Assembly: GCA_942492635.1 (NCBI GenBank)
Contig: CALOFP010000002.1
Span: 930,001-994,000 of the forward strand
Length of the DNA: 64,000 nucleotides
Source of the DNA: CALOFP01 sp942492635
GTDB taxonomy: Bacteria; UBP6; UBA1177; CALOFP01
Direction of reading: 5' to 3'
The notes under the pieces are model-generated. The model made no database searches and had not been told where the DNA came from. It saw only the letters and a program-made list of their open reading frames with translations. A program made the position numbers and the translations under genes. Position 1 is the first letter of the stretch; each line of letters opens with the position of its first letter. Positions 34,749-43,150 of this stretch are shown here, piece by piece.

Positions 34749-36611
34749 ATGCGTGTCAAGAGAGTAAAGCTCCAAAATTTCAGGGCAGCCAAAAACCTTC
34801 CAATAGATCTACATCCACAAATTAATTTAATAGTTGGAATAAATGGTGCAGGAAAATCAACATTGCTTCAGGCAATGTCATTTTCTTTCATTGCACTGGT
34901 TAGGAAAATTCATAATTCAAAAAGTACAAGAGAAATTATACCAGTTTCTGATGTCAGCAAAGGAGAAGATCAATGTAACATTAGAATCGATGTGACATAC
35001 AAAAAGAAGAATTACTCATGGAATATTGAAAGAACTCGTCCTGGTAGGAACTCTTCGAAAAAAGAGAGTAACAATAAATTAACAGAACTATCAGATGAGA
35101 TAAAGCGTTTTTACAAAGAAAGCGAATCTCTGCCAATGATAGCTTATTATCCTGTAGGCCGTGTAGTTGAGAAAAGTGTAGTCCCATTTTTCAGGCAAAC
35201 CGGAGATGTTGAAAACCTTGATGTATATGCCAATGCTTTAGAAGGAAAGCCAAATTTCCATAATTTTTTTAAATGGTTCAAGGAGCAAGAAGACTTTGTG
35301 AATCAAAGAGGAATGTCTCGTACATTATGGATAAAAAGGCATGCACCTCAGCTGCGAAGAAAATTTGAACAACTATTTTTTAAGATTGAGAAGTTGGCCC
35401 AGTCAAAAGAGATAGAGCGTTTATTAAAAAGAGGGCGTTTGTTTAAAGATTTTGAGTTTTTTATGGATGAGCCACGCTTTCTTTTCCGAGAGATAATTGA
35501 TGCTATTGAATTTTCTGATCTAAAAGGTTTTGGATCCTCGAATATCTACGAAGTGTTTGATGAACTTGACTACATGCTACACAAAATGGGTTCGCTATAC
35601 AGAGAAAAAGATTTCCTAACTCCACATTCTCGTGATCGTTTGTTAGAAATACTTAAGAGAACTATTGATATTGTTTCGAGAAATAGAGTTGAAATTGAGG
35701 CCGGTGACCATATGTTTGATTTAATATGGTCAATGTTTTCGCTTTCATTTGAGCTTGGTTTGTGGTGGCTTAGTGATGAAGGTCATTCTAATCTTTCAAG
35801 AGAACTTGATAGTGTTGCATGGCCGACTCGTCAACAATCACTGTTCGGAGATGATATTGACAAATTTAAAGATAAAATTCTGGGTACTGTCTACCGAATA
35901 ATTGAGAATGATATGCGTAAACATAAAACAGCAAAAATTAACTTTGGCAGAGATCTAGAGTTTGTTTCTTATGCTATTGAGAAATTTATTCCTGAGTATA
36001 AAAATATCAGGATAGATCGAAATGAAAGGGGTTCTGCTCAAATGTTGGTGGACAAAGATGGTAAAGAATTTGATATTGGTCAACTTTCAGACGGTGAAAA
36101 GAATCTTATAGCACTAATTGGAGATATTGCGCGCAGGCTGACTATAGCAAATCCACAATCAGATAAACCTCTTGAAGAATCCGGGATTGTTTTGATTGAT
36201 GAACTTGATTTACACTTGCATCCCAAATGGCAACGTATTGTTGCTGAAAGAATTACAAAGGTTTTTCCCAAGTGCCAATTTATTGTTTCATCTCACTCTC
36301 CTCAAGTAATAAGTCACATTAAAGCAGAGTCTATTATTGCTTTGAAAAATGAAGGCGGTGAAATTAATGTGAATACTGTTAATGATTCATATGGGAAAAA
36401 TTCAGACAGAATTCTTGAGGACATTATGGACGAAACAGCTAGACCAAAAAAGGTTAAAAAAGAACTTCATCAAATTTTTAAGCTGATCGAAGATGGAGAA
36501 ATTGATAATGCCAGAGAAGAGATCTTGAGACTTCGTGAAAAAATTGGTGAAGATGGTGAACTTATCAAGGCAGAAGTGTTGATAAAAAGAAAGGAAATAA
36601 TAGGGAAATGA
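34749..36611 (+). CDS. ptuA: AAA ATPase, PtuA-like (Septu anti-phage system)
   Basis: 620 residues from ATG 34749 (GGGAG upstream; an in-frame start at 34704 has none). SMC/RecF/OLD-type split ATPase: Walker A GINGAGKST at 30-38, a long helical insert, signature LSDGEKNLIAL near 445, Walker B with DELDLHLHPKWQ near 480, and FIVSSHSPQVISH with the H-loop. In Septu systems PtuA senses nucleotide state or infection and controls its HNH partner PtuB. The next gene overlaps by 4 bases and encodes such a nuclease. The operon is clearly more AT-rich than its neighbours, pointing to horizontal transfer. A generic OLD/RecF-like defence ATPase is the alternative, but the paired HNH gene argues for Septu. 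Confidence 0.8.
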   Translation: MRVKRVKLQNFRAAKNLPIDLHPQINLIVGINGAGKSTLLQAMSFSFIALVRKIHNSKSTREIIPVSDVSKGEDQCNIRIDVTYKKKNYSWNIERTRPGRNSSKKESNNKLTELSDEIKRFYKESESLPMIAYYPVGRVVEKSVVPFFRQTGDVENLDVYANALEGKPNFHNFFKWFKEQEDFVNQRGMSRTLWIKRHAPQLRRKFEQLFFKIEKLAQSKEIERLLKRGRLFKDFEFFMDEPRFLFREIIDAIEFSDLKGFGSSNIYEVFDELDYMLHKMGSLYREKDFLTPHSRDRLLEILKRTIDIVSRNRVEIEAGDHMFDLIWSMFSLSFELGLWWLSDEGHSNLSRELDSVAWPTRQQSLFGDDIDKFKDKILGTVYRIIENDMRKHKTAKINFGRDLEFVSYAIEKFIPEYKNIRIDRNERGSAQMLVDKDGKEFDIGQLSDGEKNLIALIGDIARRLTIANPQSDKPLEESGIVLIDELDLHLHPKWQRIVAERITKVFPKCQFIVSSHSPQVISHIKAESIIALKNEGGEINVNTVNDSYGKNSDRILEDIMDETARPKKVKKELHQIFKLIEDGEIDNAREEILRLREKIGEDGELIKAEVLIKRKEIIGK

Positions 36612-37216
36612 GATATATAAAAAAATCAACTGAACCATCTGGGTTTACGTATTGGAAGAATAAGCCAAGCAGAATTACGAAAGGATATAAACACCTTCGT
36701 GGAAAAGTCAAAAAGGAAGTATATAAATCACTTATTGATGAACAAGGAGGTATTTGTGCTTACTGTGAAAGGTCGCTGCTGGAAAGCCACTCAGAAGAAT
36801 ACCACATTGATCATTTAAATCCTCAGTCGAATAATGCGGGAGATGACTTGGAGTATTCAAACTTTTTATGCTCTTGTTTGAGAGACACAGCCGAAGGTGA
36901 TCCTCTTCATTGTGGCAAACTAAAAGATAGTGCATTATTACCAGTACATCCGCTACAGCAAGATTGTCAATCAAAATTTAAATTTACCGCAGATGGGGGG
37001 ATTGACGGCCTCGATAGCAATGCAAAAAAAACTATTGAAATACTAGGGCTCGATATAGAAAAACTTAGAAATATGAGGGGGAAAGCTTTGGAACCTTTTC
37101 TTGAGCCTGACATTGCTGATGATTTTATTGATTTTGTTAAAGGCTATATATCCATTACTCCAGATGGTAAATACAATCCTTTTGTATCTGCTGTTGAGTA
37201 TATATTTAGCAGTTAA
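36608..37216 (+). CDS. ptuB: HNH endonuclease, PtuB-like (Septu effector)
   Basis: 202 residues, starting inside the end of the ATPase gene (ATGA overlap). HNH/His-Me motif: C-x2-C in GICAYCERSL near 50, then YHIDHLNPQS near 75 supplying the catalytic His, then the Asn in EYSNFLCSC. The N-terminus (MRYIKKS...YW) resembles the HNH family found with PtuA in Septu and with retron Ec78. Predicted effector: DNA cleavage unleashed during phage infection, held in check by the ATPase. No transmembrane part or signal peptide. Known systems of this pair act without other proteins; a retron is not present here because the neighbouring reverse transcriptase belongs to a group II intron. Confidence 0.82.
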   Translation: MRYIKKSTEPSGFTYWKNKPSRITKGYKHLRGKVKKEVYKSLIDEQGGICAYCERSLLESHSEEYHIDHLNPQSNNAGDDLEYSNFLCSCLRDTAEGDPLHCGKLKDSALLPVHPLQQDCQSKFKFTADGGIDGLDSNAKKTIEILGLDIEKLRNMRGKALEPFLEPDIADDFIDFVKGYISITPDGKYNPFVSAVEYIFSS

Positions 37217-37321
37217 CTAACATAGTCTTTAATTATGGTTGCCTTTTCCATAAATATTCTCGGTCCTTAGAATTTATAGCCACCTTTATCTTCTTAAAAA
37301 ACGACCTCAATTCAAAAGAAA

Positions 37322-37594
37322 GACCCGATGAGGGTCTGGCCGGCATTTTTACAGTTTTTGGGCATGGCACTGTTTAGAAATGGATAATTGTCAGTAAAAT
37401 CAAGATGATTTATGTTCTATATTAAGACTCTTTTTGATGTTTTATAACTAAATCCTTGGCCCGGAGCGATGGAGATAAACTTTTTCTGTTTGCTATGTGG
37501 TCGTAACAACAATTGATCTTATGTTAAAGATTTTCCCTCTGGGTGTAACTGAAAGTGGAAAGATTAAGAGAAAGAAAAGTGTAAAAATGCCGCC
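37322..37594 (+). repeat. ~260-bp element with inverted ends, copy 1 (before the ABC-F gene)
   Basis: Direct partner of 39664-39925. It begins with a hairpin GACCC-GATGA-GGGTC (37322-37336). The left terminal repeat GGCCGGCATTTTTACAG (37338-37354) is mirrored at the right by GTGTAAAAATGCCGCC (37579-37594). The interior is AT-rich and non-coding, with shared blocks such as TCAGTAAAATCA and ACAATTGATCTT. It is about 80% like copy 2 by eye. The rest of 37217-37748 holds an AT-rich spacer and TTTTCCC/GGGAAAA (about 37618-37636). Confidence 0.8.
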
Positions 37595-37748
37595 CTACAC
37601 TAATTTGGGTTTTCAAGTTTTCCCGATTGGGAAAATAGTGGGTTAAATGGAAAATGAAAATAATATTTATGAGAAATGGCGTAAATGGTGTAGAACATGT
37701 CGTTTGATTCCTGTTGTTTGACGGAAATACGGATTTATTGGAGAGAAT

Positions 37749-39629
37749 ATGCTTACGTTAAAGAATATTACTAAAAGGTACACCGGTGACACGATTTTCA
37801 ACGATATTACGATCCCTCTTTCAAAGAAGAGGACGGCTCTTGCGGGCAAGAACGGCACTGGAAAGTCAACGCTGATGAAGATCATGGCGGGGATTGAACA
37901 GGCTGATTCCGGGGAGATCGTGACGAAGAAGAACTGTAGGATCGAGTATCTGCCGCAGCAGGCGGTGTACGACTTTCCCGGGACGGTGTTTGAAGAGGTG
38001 AAGAAGGCGGAGTTTGACGACCGGGTGATCGAGCTTCTTCAGATGGAGGCGGATCTGCTTGAACAGCTTGAGACCAGTGAGAGTACGCAGCTCATTGAGA
38101 AACTGATGGATGTTCAGGAGGAGCTCAACGAGAGAGAGGTGACGGGGAACAAAAAGAACTCTGTTGAAAACATCCTTCTCAATCTGGGGTTTTCGAAGGA
38201 TATGTGGGATAGAAAGGTGTCGACGCTCAGCGGCGGTTGGCAGATGCGTATTGCACTTGCCCGGGTTCTCTACCGCGAACCGGACATCATACTCCTCGAT
38301 GAGCCGACAAACTACCTCGATGTTTCAACGATAGACTTCCTTGCCGAGTGGATTCTCGCCTTTTCCGGTCAGATCCTTCTGGTGTCTCACGATCGTGACT
38401 TTCTCAACAGGCTGAGTGAGGAGACCTGGGAGGTGTTCCAGGGCAAGATTACGATTTATCGCGGCAACTACGACTTCTTTGAAAGGGAGAAGGCTGTTCG
38501 TCTCGTATCGCTGGAGAAGCTTCGGGAGAAGCAGCTTGCAGAGATCGACTCCCTTCAGAAGTTTGTCAGCAAGAACAAGTACAACGCTGCAACTGCAACA
38601 CTTGCGCAGTCGAAACAGAAGATGCTCGACAGGGTGAAAGCGGAGCTTGTGGTGCTGCCGCCGCGACCCAGTGTCGTCAACTTCAGGTTTCCCGCTCCAA
38701 AGCGCGGAGGAGAGATCGTTGCAGAGTTTTCAGATCTTTCACACAGCTTCGGTGATCTTGAGGTTTTAAGGGACTACAAGAGAATCATCTCAAGGAAAGA
38801 GCGGGTAGCTTTTGTGGGAAGGAACGGTTTTGGAAAGTCCACACTGATGAATATTCTCGGTGGTGACCTTGAGCCGACTGATGGCGTGGTGAACATCGGC
38901 TCTGAAACAGTGATCTCCTACTTCCGGCAGCACGAGATATCAAAACTTCCCGGTGAGATGACCGTTCTCAGCTTTGTTGAGTCTGTGACGCCGTTTGATC
39001 TCCAGAGCACAGTGAAGACCATGCTCGGCTCGTTTCTCTTTTTTGAAGACGACTGGTGTAAGCCGATACGGGTTTTGAGCGGCGGTGAAAAGGTGCGCCT
39101 CGCATTCATAAAGATCATGATGAATCCCGGCAACCTGCTGCTACTCGATGAGCCGACAACGCACCTCGACATCGACTCCAAGGAGATCCTGCTCAGAGCG
39201 CTGAAGAATATCGAGGCGACCATCGTATTCGTCTCCCACGACTCCCACTTTATCAATGAACTGGCGACTTCAGTCGTCTACTTCCGAGGGAGAGGTGACA
39301 TAATCAACTACCCGGGAACCTACAAAGAGTATCTGGACTACTACGGACACGACATCATCGCCATGGAAAAGGAAGAGGAAAAGGAAGAGGATAAGAAGGT
39401 TGTTGAAAAGGTCTCCTCAAAGGGTAAGAACGACTATAAGCAGCAGAAAAAGATTCGCAACAAGCTGAATAAACTGAAAAAAGAGTGCGAGGAACTTGAG
39501 TCGGCCATCGATAAGGCAGAGGCCGAAAAGTCACAGCAGACGAAGAATAGCTCCCTTCCTGCACTCATGAAGGAGTGGGAGTCAAAGAAGCTGGAGCTGG
39601 AGACGCTCCTCGAGGAGGCTGGGGAGTAG
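37749..39629 (+). CDS. ABC-F family ATPase (ribosome-associated type)
   Basis: 626 residues, two ATP-binding cassettes and no membrane domain. Cassette 1: AGKNGTGKST, LSGGWQMRI, LLDEPTNYLD. Cassette 2: VGRNGFGKST, LSGGEKVRL, LLDEPTTHLD. A linker of the ABC-F kind (about 240-310) joins them, and a charged coiled coil forms the end (about 555-626), as in Uup/YheS-like members. Family members bind the ribosomal E site and rescue or regulate translation; some give antibiotic resistance. I cannot tell housekeeping from resistance here. The gene stands alone, bracketed by two direct copies of a non-coding element, which suggests acquisition or duplication as a unit. Confidence 0.9.
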   Translation: MLTLKNITKRYTGDTIFNDITIPLSKKRTALAGKNGTGKSTLMKIMAGIEQADSGEIVTKKNCRIEYLPQQAVYDFPGTVFEEVKKAEFDDRVIELLQMEADLLEQLETSESTQLIEKLMDVQEELNEREVTGNKKNSVENILLNLGFSKDMWDRKVSTLSGGWQMRIALARVLYREPDIILLDEPTNYLDVSTIDFLAEWILAFSGQILLVSHDRDFLNRLSEETWEVFQGKITIYRGNYDFFEREKAVRLVSLEKLREKQLAEIDSLQKFVSKNKYNAATATLAQSKQKMLDRVKAELVVLPPRPSVVNFRFPAPKRGGEIVAEFSDLSHSFGDLEVLRDYKRIISRKERVAFVGRNGFGKSTLMNILGGDLEPTDGVVNIGSETVISYFRQHEISKLPGEMTVLSFVESVTPFDLQSTVKTMLGSFLFFEDDWCKPIRVLSGGEKVRLAFIKIMMNPGNLLLLDEPTTHLDIDSKEILLRALKNIEATIVFVSHDSHFINELATSVVYFRGRGDIINYPGTYKEYLDYYGHDIIAMEKEEEKEEDKKVVEKVSSKGKNDYKQQKKIRNKLNKLKKECEELESAIDKAEAEKSQQTKNSSLPALMKEWESKKLELETLLEEAGE

Positions 39630-39663
39630 AGCATGGGGCGATTGGGAAAATTGGGAAAATACC

Positions 39664-39925
39664 GCCCCGATGAGGGGCTGTCCGGCATTTTTAAAGTTTT
39701 GCGGCCCGGCACTGTTCAGAATTGAATAATTATCAGTAAAATCAGGATGATTTAAGTTCTGTATTAAGACTATTTTTGATGTTGCCTAACTAAATACTTG
39801 GTTGGAAGCGATTGAGATAAACTTTTCCTGTTCGCTATGTGATCGTAATAACAATTGATCTTCTGGTAAAGATTGTCTCTCCGGGTGTAGTGACAAGCGG
39901 AAAGATTAAGTGTAAAAATGCCGCC
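39664..39925 (+). repeat. ~260-bp element with inverted ends, copy 2 (after the ABC-F gene)
   Basis: Second copy of the 37322-37594 element. Its starting hairpin is GCCCC-GATGA-GGGGC (39664-39678); relative to copy 1 one A-T pair is replaced by a C-G pair, so pairing is kept. The left end TCCGGCATTTTTAAAG (39681-39696) is mirrored by GTGTAAAAATGCCGCC (39910-39925). It lies just after the ABC-F stop and just before the end of the convergent lipoprotein gene. Confidence 0.8.
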
Positions 39926-39931
39926 CTGACA

Positions 39932-40342
39932 CTAATTGGGGCTCTCTATAAAATTGTAATCAAGCTGCTTTATATCGGATCTAAAAGTCTCTTTTATTTT
40001 TTCAAGAAAGTCTTTTTCTGGTTCGCTGGGACTCTTTGAACTGCCACTCAGCATTGCTATATGGGTAAAATTTACAGTAATATTTTCACATTCATCATCT
40101 TTGATCTCAAATATGTAATAATGGTACGGGTCTCCCATAAAACTTACTTTTTCACCAGTAATACTATTGGAGAAATCTTTTGTAAGGCCATGTTTAATAG
40201 CTATTGATTCGATTATCGAAAATAGTTTTATGTTTGCATTATCACTTGATTTTAATGACACATTTACATGATTTTTGTAGCTTGTGAAACATCCGGTCAT
40301 GAATACTATTAAAAAGATTTGTATCAGTATGTAGTTCTTCAT
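39932..40342 (-). CDS. Small lipoprotein of unknown function
   Basis: 136 residues. A lipoprotein signal with lipobox MTGC (Cys18) precedes a soluble domain of about 115 residues with mixed alpha/beta character (SSDNANIKLFSIIESIA, YHYYIFEIKDDE) that I do not recognise. The ribosome-binding site is weak. It is AT-rich, like the Septu genes. Likely membrane-tethered; whether inner or outer membrane cannot be said. It ends seven bases from repeat copy 2, converging on the ABC-F gene. Confidence 0.7.
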   Translation of the reverse strand: MKNYILIQIFLIVFMTGCFTSYKNHVNVSLKSSDNANIKLFSIIESIAIKHGLTKDFSNSITGEKVSFMGDPYHYYIFEIKDDECENITVNFTHIAMLSGSSKSPSEPEKDFLEKIKETFRSDIKQLDYNFIESPN

Positions 40343-40805
40343 CTATTATGTTATCCGGAAAAATTATTAGTTAGTTTCTTTATATCTCATTTGGAATTGT
40401 GCAGATCAAAAGCTTCTTGCCTGTCACGTCCAATACAAAACCATTTCGCTAAAATGCATTGTAATATTTAAAGTGCTGTTTTCAAGATAAAAAAATTATA
40501 TGAATTGATATCATCTATAATCAAGTTGCCGAAGGTGGTTTGCAGCCCTCATGCGCCAAGCAAAGCCGGCGTACTCCAGCATTTTTTATGACTCCATATA
40601 GGAATTTAAGAGGAATTTAAAATTTGTGGGAGGCAATGCGATGAGTGAATTTTACCTATTCCCTGACTAAATAAGTTTTCTCGAGATATTCTTTTTCTAC
40701 TAATGCATTCTAAGCCGCCTCTGCTCTTTTTGAGTTTGTATTTTTTATAAAAGTTCGTATAGTGGTACGCTATTCTATATTCTTTTATAAATTAGGAGAT
40801 ACATA
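40343..40805. other. Intergenic region with an intron-start-like hairpin
   Basis: About 460 AT-rich bases without a gene. The only distinct piece is 40551-40580 (TGCGCCAAGC-AAA-GCCGGCGTAC then TCCAG), which matches the first ~29 bases of the group II intron at 32396 with a few substitutions that mostly keep the stem. Confidence 0.55.
40551..40580 (+). repeat. Fragment resembling the 5' end of the group II intron
   Basis: TGCGCCAAGC, AAA loop and GCCGGCGTACTCCAG against TGCGCCAAGC, GAA loop and GCTGGCGCACTCCAG at 32397-32424. The match stops right after CCAG. It may be an intron remnant or an independent palindromic element that both sites share. Confidence 0.5.
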
Positions 40806-41075
40806 GTGAAAAAAGAGAATCTTGTCGGTTTGATATCTGGAATTTCGGTGTTTTTTACACCTGTTTTTGTTTTAGGTTTTTTGGGAACCGGCGACAAGTC
40901 TGATATTTTAAGTTTTCCAGTGAATGGAATAGGTGCGATAGCTTTTGTTTATGGATGGGGATTCGGTTTTTCCGATGAGATAGCAATAGCCTTGGCTATA
41001 GTAACATTTTTCATACCTGCGGTAGTAGCCTTTTTTGTCGGTAGAAAAGTGGCCTCCGGAACTTTTCAGAAATAA
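40806..41075 (+). CDS. Small membrane protein of unknown function
   Basis: 89 residues starting at a GTG, with AGGAGA about six bases upstream supporting the start. Predicted three hydrophobic segments (about 8-28, 40-56, 60-82), the last followed by GRKVASG. No family recognised. It stands alone in the repeat-rich region, with no obvious partner. Confidence 0.6.
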   Translation: MKKENLVGLISGISVFFTPVFVLGFLGTGDKSDILSFPVNGIGAIAFVYGWGFGFSDEIAIALAIVTFFIPAVVAFFVGRKVASGTFQK

Positions 41076-41283
41076 ATGATGGGTCTTCTTCAGAATTTGT
41101 TGGTGAAATGCTCGACTTAAGTTTAAAAAATACTCAAGAAGCTAGTTTTCCAATTCTTCCCAATCCCGAAGTTTACACAATAAGGCATACAATTACGTCG
41201 TGGCTGCAATTATTATACGATTACGGCCAGATCTTCGTTTCATTTTAAATCTTTACGGCTGTACGCAAGAGCTCCGGAGGAGT

Positions 41284-41419
41284 GGAATTATTATAGTCTA
41301 CAGCACCCCCCTTTCCTCTTCCCGAAAGCCCCGTCAGGCGGCGACATAAATAAAAGTATGTCGTACCTACGGCACTCCCTGAAGATAGGTTGGGCGGTTT
41401 GTTTTACTATAATAATTCC
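41284..41419. repeat. Inverted repeat, possible MITE remnant
   Basis: GGAATTATTATAGT (41284-41297) and its exact complement ACTATAATAATTCC (41406-41419) enclose about 108 bases that include a CGTACCTACGGCAC unit. The arm length and spacing fit a small non-autonomous element; no target duplication was identified. Confidence 0.5.
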
Positions 41420-41742
41420 GCACCTACGGCGCTGAATCTTGGAACAACTACTATTTAAACGAACTCTGAGATCCGTCAATTTCGAATGTTTTGGGTTCCA
41501 GGGTAATGATGATTTTGAGACATTCAAAGTGACTTCCTATTCTGGGAAAAGATTTTTAATAAAAATCGACCACAGTCTAACAAACTATCCAGCGTAAAGG
41601 ATTCCTTTTTAATTTCAATAAGTAGGCAACAAGACAACCAAATTGGAACCCACAAATTCTGGAGAGGAGGCTAAATGATTTGCTATTTCATTTTTTAATA
41701 TATTTTCTGAACAGTAATAATCTTTCCCTTTACATCCTACAG

Positions 41743-41770
41743 TTGACATCCATCGATCCTTAATTATTAT
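41743..41770 (+). promoter_or_regulatory. Sigma-70 promoter of rlmN
   Basis: Perfect TTGACA (41743-41748), 16-nt spacer, TATTAT (41765-41770), about 27 bases before the start codon. Confidence 0.6.
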
Positions 41771-41797
41771 GTTTCCGGATTTTGAAAGGAGATTTTG

Positions 41798-42820
41798 TTG
41801 GAAATTCTCAATTATACAAAAAAAGAACTTGAAACGTTATTAGTTGAACACGGATATAAGAAGTTTCGTGCCCGCCAGATTTTTCAGTGGATTTATGACA
41901 AGCTTGTTTTTGACTTTGATGAGATGACCAACATCTCCAAGAAGGAACGGGAGGAGATGAAGGAGATTTTCACCATTACTCCTTTTGCCCAGCCGGAAAT
42001 TCACTCTTCTTCCGACGGAACGGAAAAGTTCCAGTTCGATCTTGAGGACGGTTCCAGTGTCGAGGCTGTAATTATTCCTGAAAAGGATAGGAATACGCTC
42101 TGCATCTCGACTCAGATCGGGTGCGCTCTTAAGTGCAGTTTCTGCAGGACCGGTCATCTCGGTTTCAGCAGGGATCTCACAGTAAGGGAGATAGTCGGAC
42201 AGGTTCTTCATGCCAAGGCCCATCTTGAAAAGAGGGATTCACGCGTGACAAATATCGTCTACATGGGAATGGGCGAGCCGCTGCTCAACATGGAAAACAC
42301 GGTAAAGTCGATCGATATTCTCAAGGACGATCTCGGATTCAATCTTTCCAACCGGAGGATAACCGTCTCAACATCGGGAGTTACCGACAGAATTGTCGAA
42401 CTTGGTGATAGAACGGGCGCCAACTTCGCACTTTCTCTTCACGCAACTGAGCAGGAGACCAGGGCGAAGATTATGCCGATCGCCAGAAAGTTCCCTCTTG
42501 ATGAACTTGTCGATGCCGTGGCGAAATATCCGATGCATCACAGAAAAAGGGTGCTTCTCGAGTACGTAATGCTCAAGGGAGTGAACGATACGAAAGCCGA
42601 TGCAAAGAGACTTGTCAAAATAGCGGGAAGACTCAACGCAAAGGTCAACCTTATTCCCTTCAACTGTTTCGACGGCTGCATATACGAATCCACGGGGATG
42701 GATGAAATTCTCTCATTTCAGAAAGTTCTCACCGATAGAAACATCACCGCATTCATCAGAAAATCCAGAGGCGACGACAGCCTCGCTGCCTGCGGCCAGC
42801 TCGGCCATGTTAAAAAGTAG
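41798..42820 (+). CDS. rlmN: Dual-specificity 23S rRNA / tRNA adenine C2-methyltransferase RlmN
   Basis: Radical-SAM enzyme that methylates A2503 of 23S rRNA and A37 of some tRNAs at C2. The iron-sulfur motif is CALKCSFC (C-x3-C-x2-C) near residue 110. The downstream MGMGEPLLN, SGVTDRI and LHATEQETR motifs and the C-terminal catalytic Cys in AACGQLG are all present, so it should be active. About 340 residues, usual length. The start is a TTG: AAGGAGA (41786-41792) fits TTG at 41798 best, though TTG at 41795 is possible. It is monocistronic with its own promoter. Confidence 0.95.
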   Translation: MEILNYTKKELETLLVEHGYKKFRARQIFQWIYDKLVFDFDEMTNISKKEREEMKEIFTITPFAQPEIHSSSDGTEKFQFDLEDGSSVEAVIIPEKDRNTLCISTQIGCALKCSFCRTGHLGFSRDLTVREIVGQVLHAKAHLEKRDSRVTNIVYMGMGEPLLNMENTVKSIDILKDDLGFNLSNRRITVSTSGVTDRIVELGDRTGANFALSLHATEQETRAKIMPIARKFPLDELVDAVAKYPMHHRKRVLLEYVMLKGVNDTKADAKRLVKIAGRLNAKVNLIPFNCFDGCIYESTGMDEILSFQKVLTDRNITAFIRKSRGDDSLAACGQLGHVKK

Positions 42821-42864
42821 GAACGCTGAACTGATTCTGAAATTCTAAATAAATCCAAGTTGTT

Positions 42865-42892
42865 GTAGAGACGTAGCATGCTACGTCTCTAC
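42865..42892. repeat. 28-bp perfect palindrome, copy 1
   Basis: GTAGAGACGTAGCA and its exact complement in tandem. It is the first of four copies in 3.1 kb, 45 bases after the rlmN stop, so it may also act as a terminator. Confidence 0.9.
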
Positions 42893-42930
42893 GGGATAAT
42901 CGTAAATTAGAAAGGGAATTGAATGTTCTT

Positions 42931-42958
42931 GTAGAGACGTAGCATGCTACGTCTCTAC
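42931..42958. repeat. 28-bp perfect palindrome, copy 2
   Basis: Identical to copy 1, starting 66 bases downstream of that copy's start. Its right flank (ACGGAAG..ATTTCAGTTTCA) is shared with copy 3, because it belongs to the duplicated unit. The rest of 42821-43150 is AT-rich spacer with the promoter of the first duplicated gene. Confidence 0.9.
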
Positions 42959-43080
42959 GGAAGGATTTCAGTTTCACGTAAAATCTTGATGTAATGAAAT
43001 CGTTATCAAGACTTCAAAATATGAAGAGTTCCGGATGTTGCCATGACACAATTCCGAAAATCTGTATTTATTCTTATAAA

Positions 43081-43109
43081 TTGAAAACATGTTTAATTTG
43101 TGTTATTCG
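43081..43109 (+). promoter_or_regulatory. Candidate promoter of the first duplicated membrane gene
   Basis: TTGAAA (43081-43086), 17-nt spacer, TATTCG (43104-43109). The -35, spacing and surrounding bases are conserved before the second copy of the gene (44590-44618), which supports function. Confidence 0.4.
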
Positions 43110-43150
43110 TATTTTGCTTTTTCGATGGTTTTGAAGCTAAAAGAGGTGTT

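Larger units (their letters stand above)
41076..41794. other. Intergenic region with repeat remnants
   Basis: About 720 bases without a convincing gene. It holds an exact 14-bp inverted repeat (41284-41297 and 41406-41419) and two similar CGTACCTACGGC / CGCACCTACGGC units (about 41356-41370 and 41418-41433), of a kind common in dispersed intergenic repeats. The rlmN promoter is at the right end. A minus-strand 78-codon frame (41291-41527) is not supported. Confidence 0.5.

Noticed and set aside
32396..37216. Retron-Septu (Ec78-like) system made of the RT plus PtuA/PtuB
   Set aside because: The RT has a maturase domain and is flanked by group II 5' and domain V/VI structures; no msr/msd-like region was seen, and the intron ends before the ptuA promoter region.
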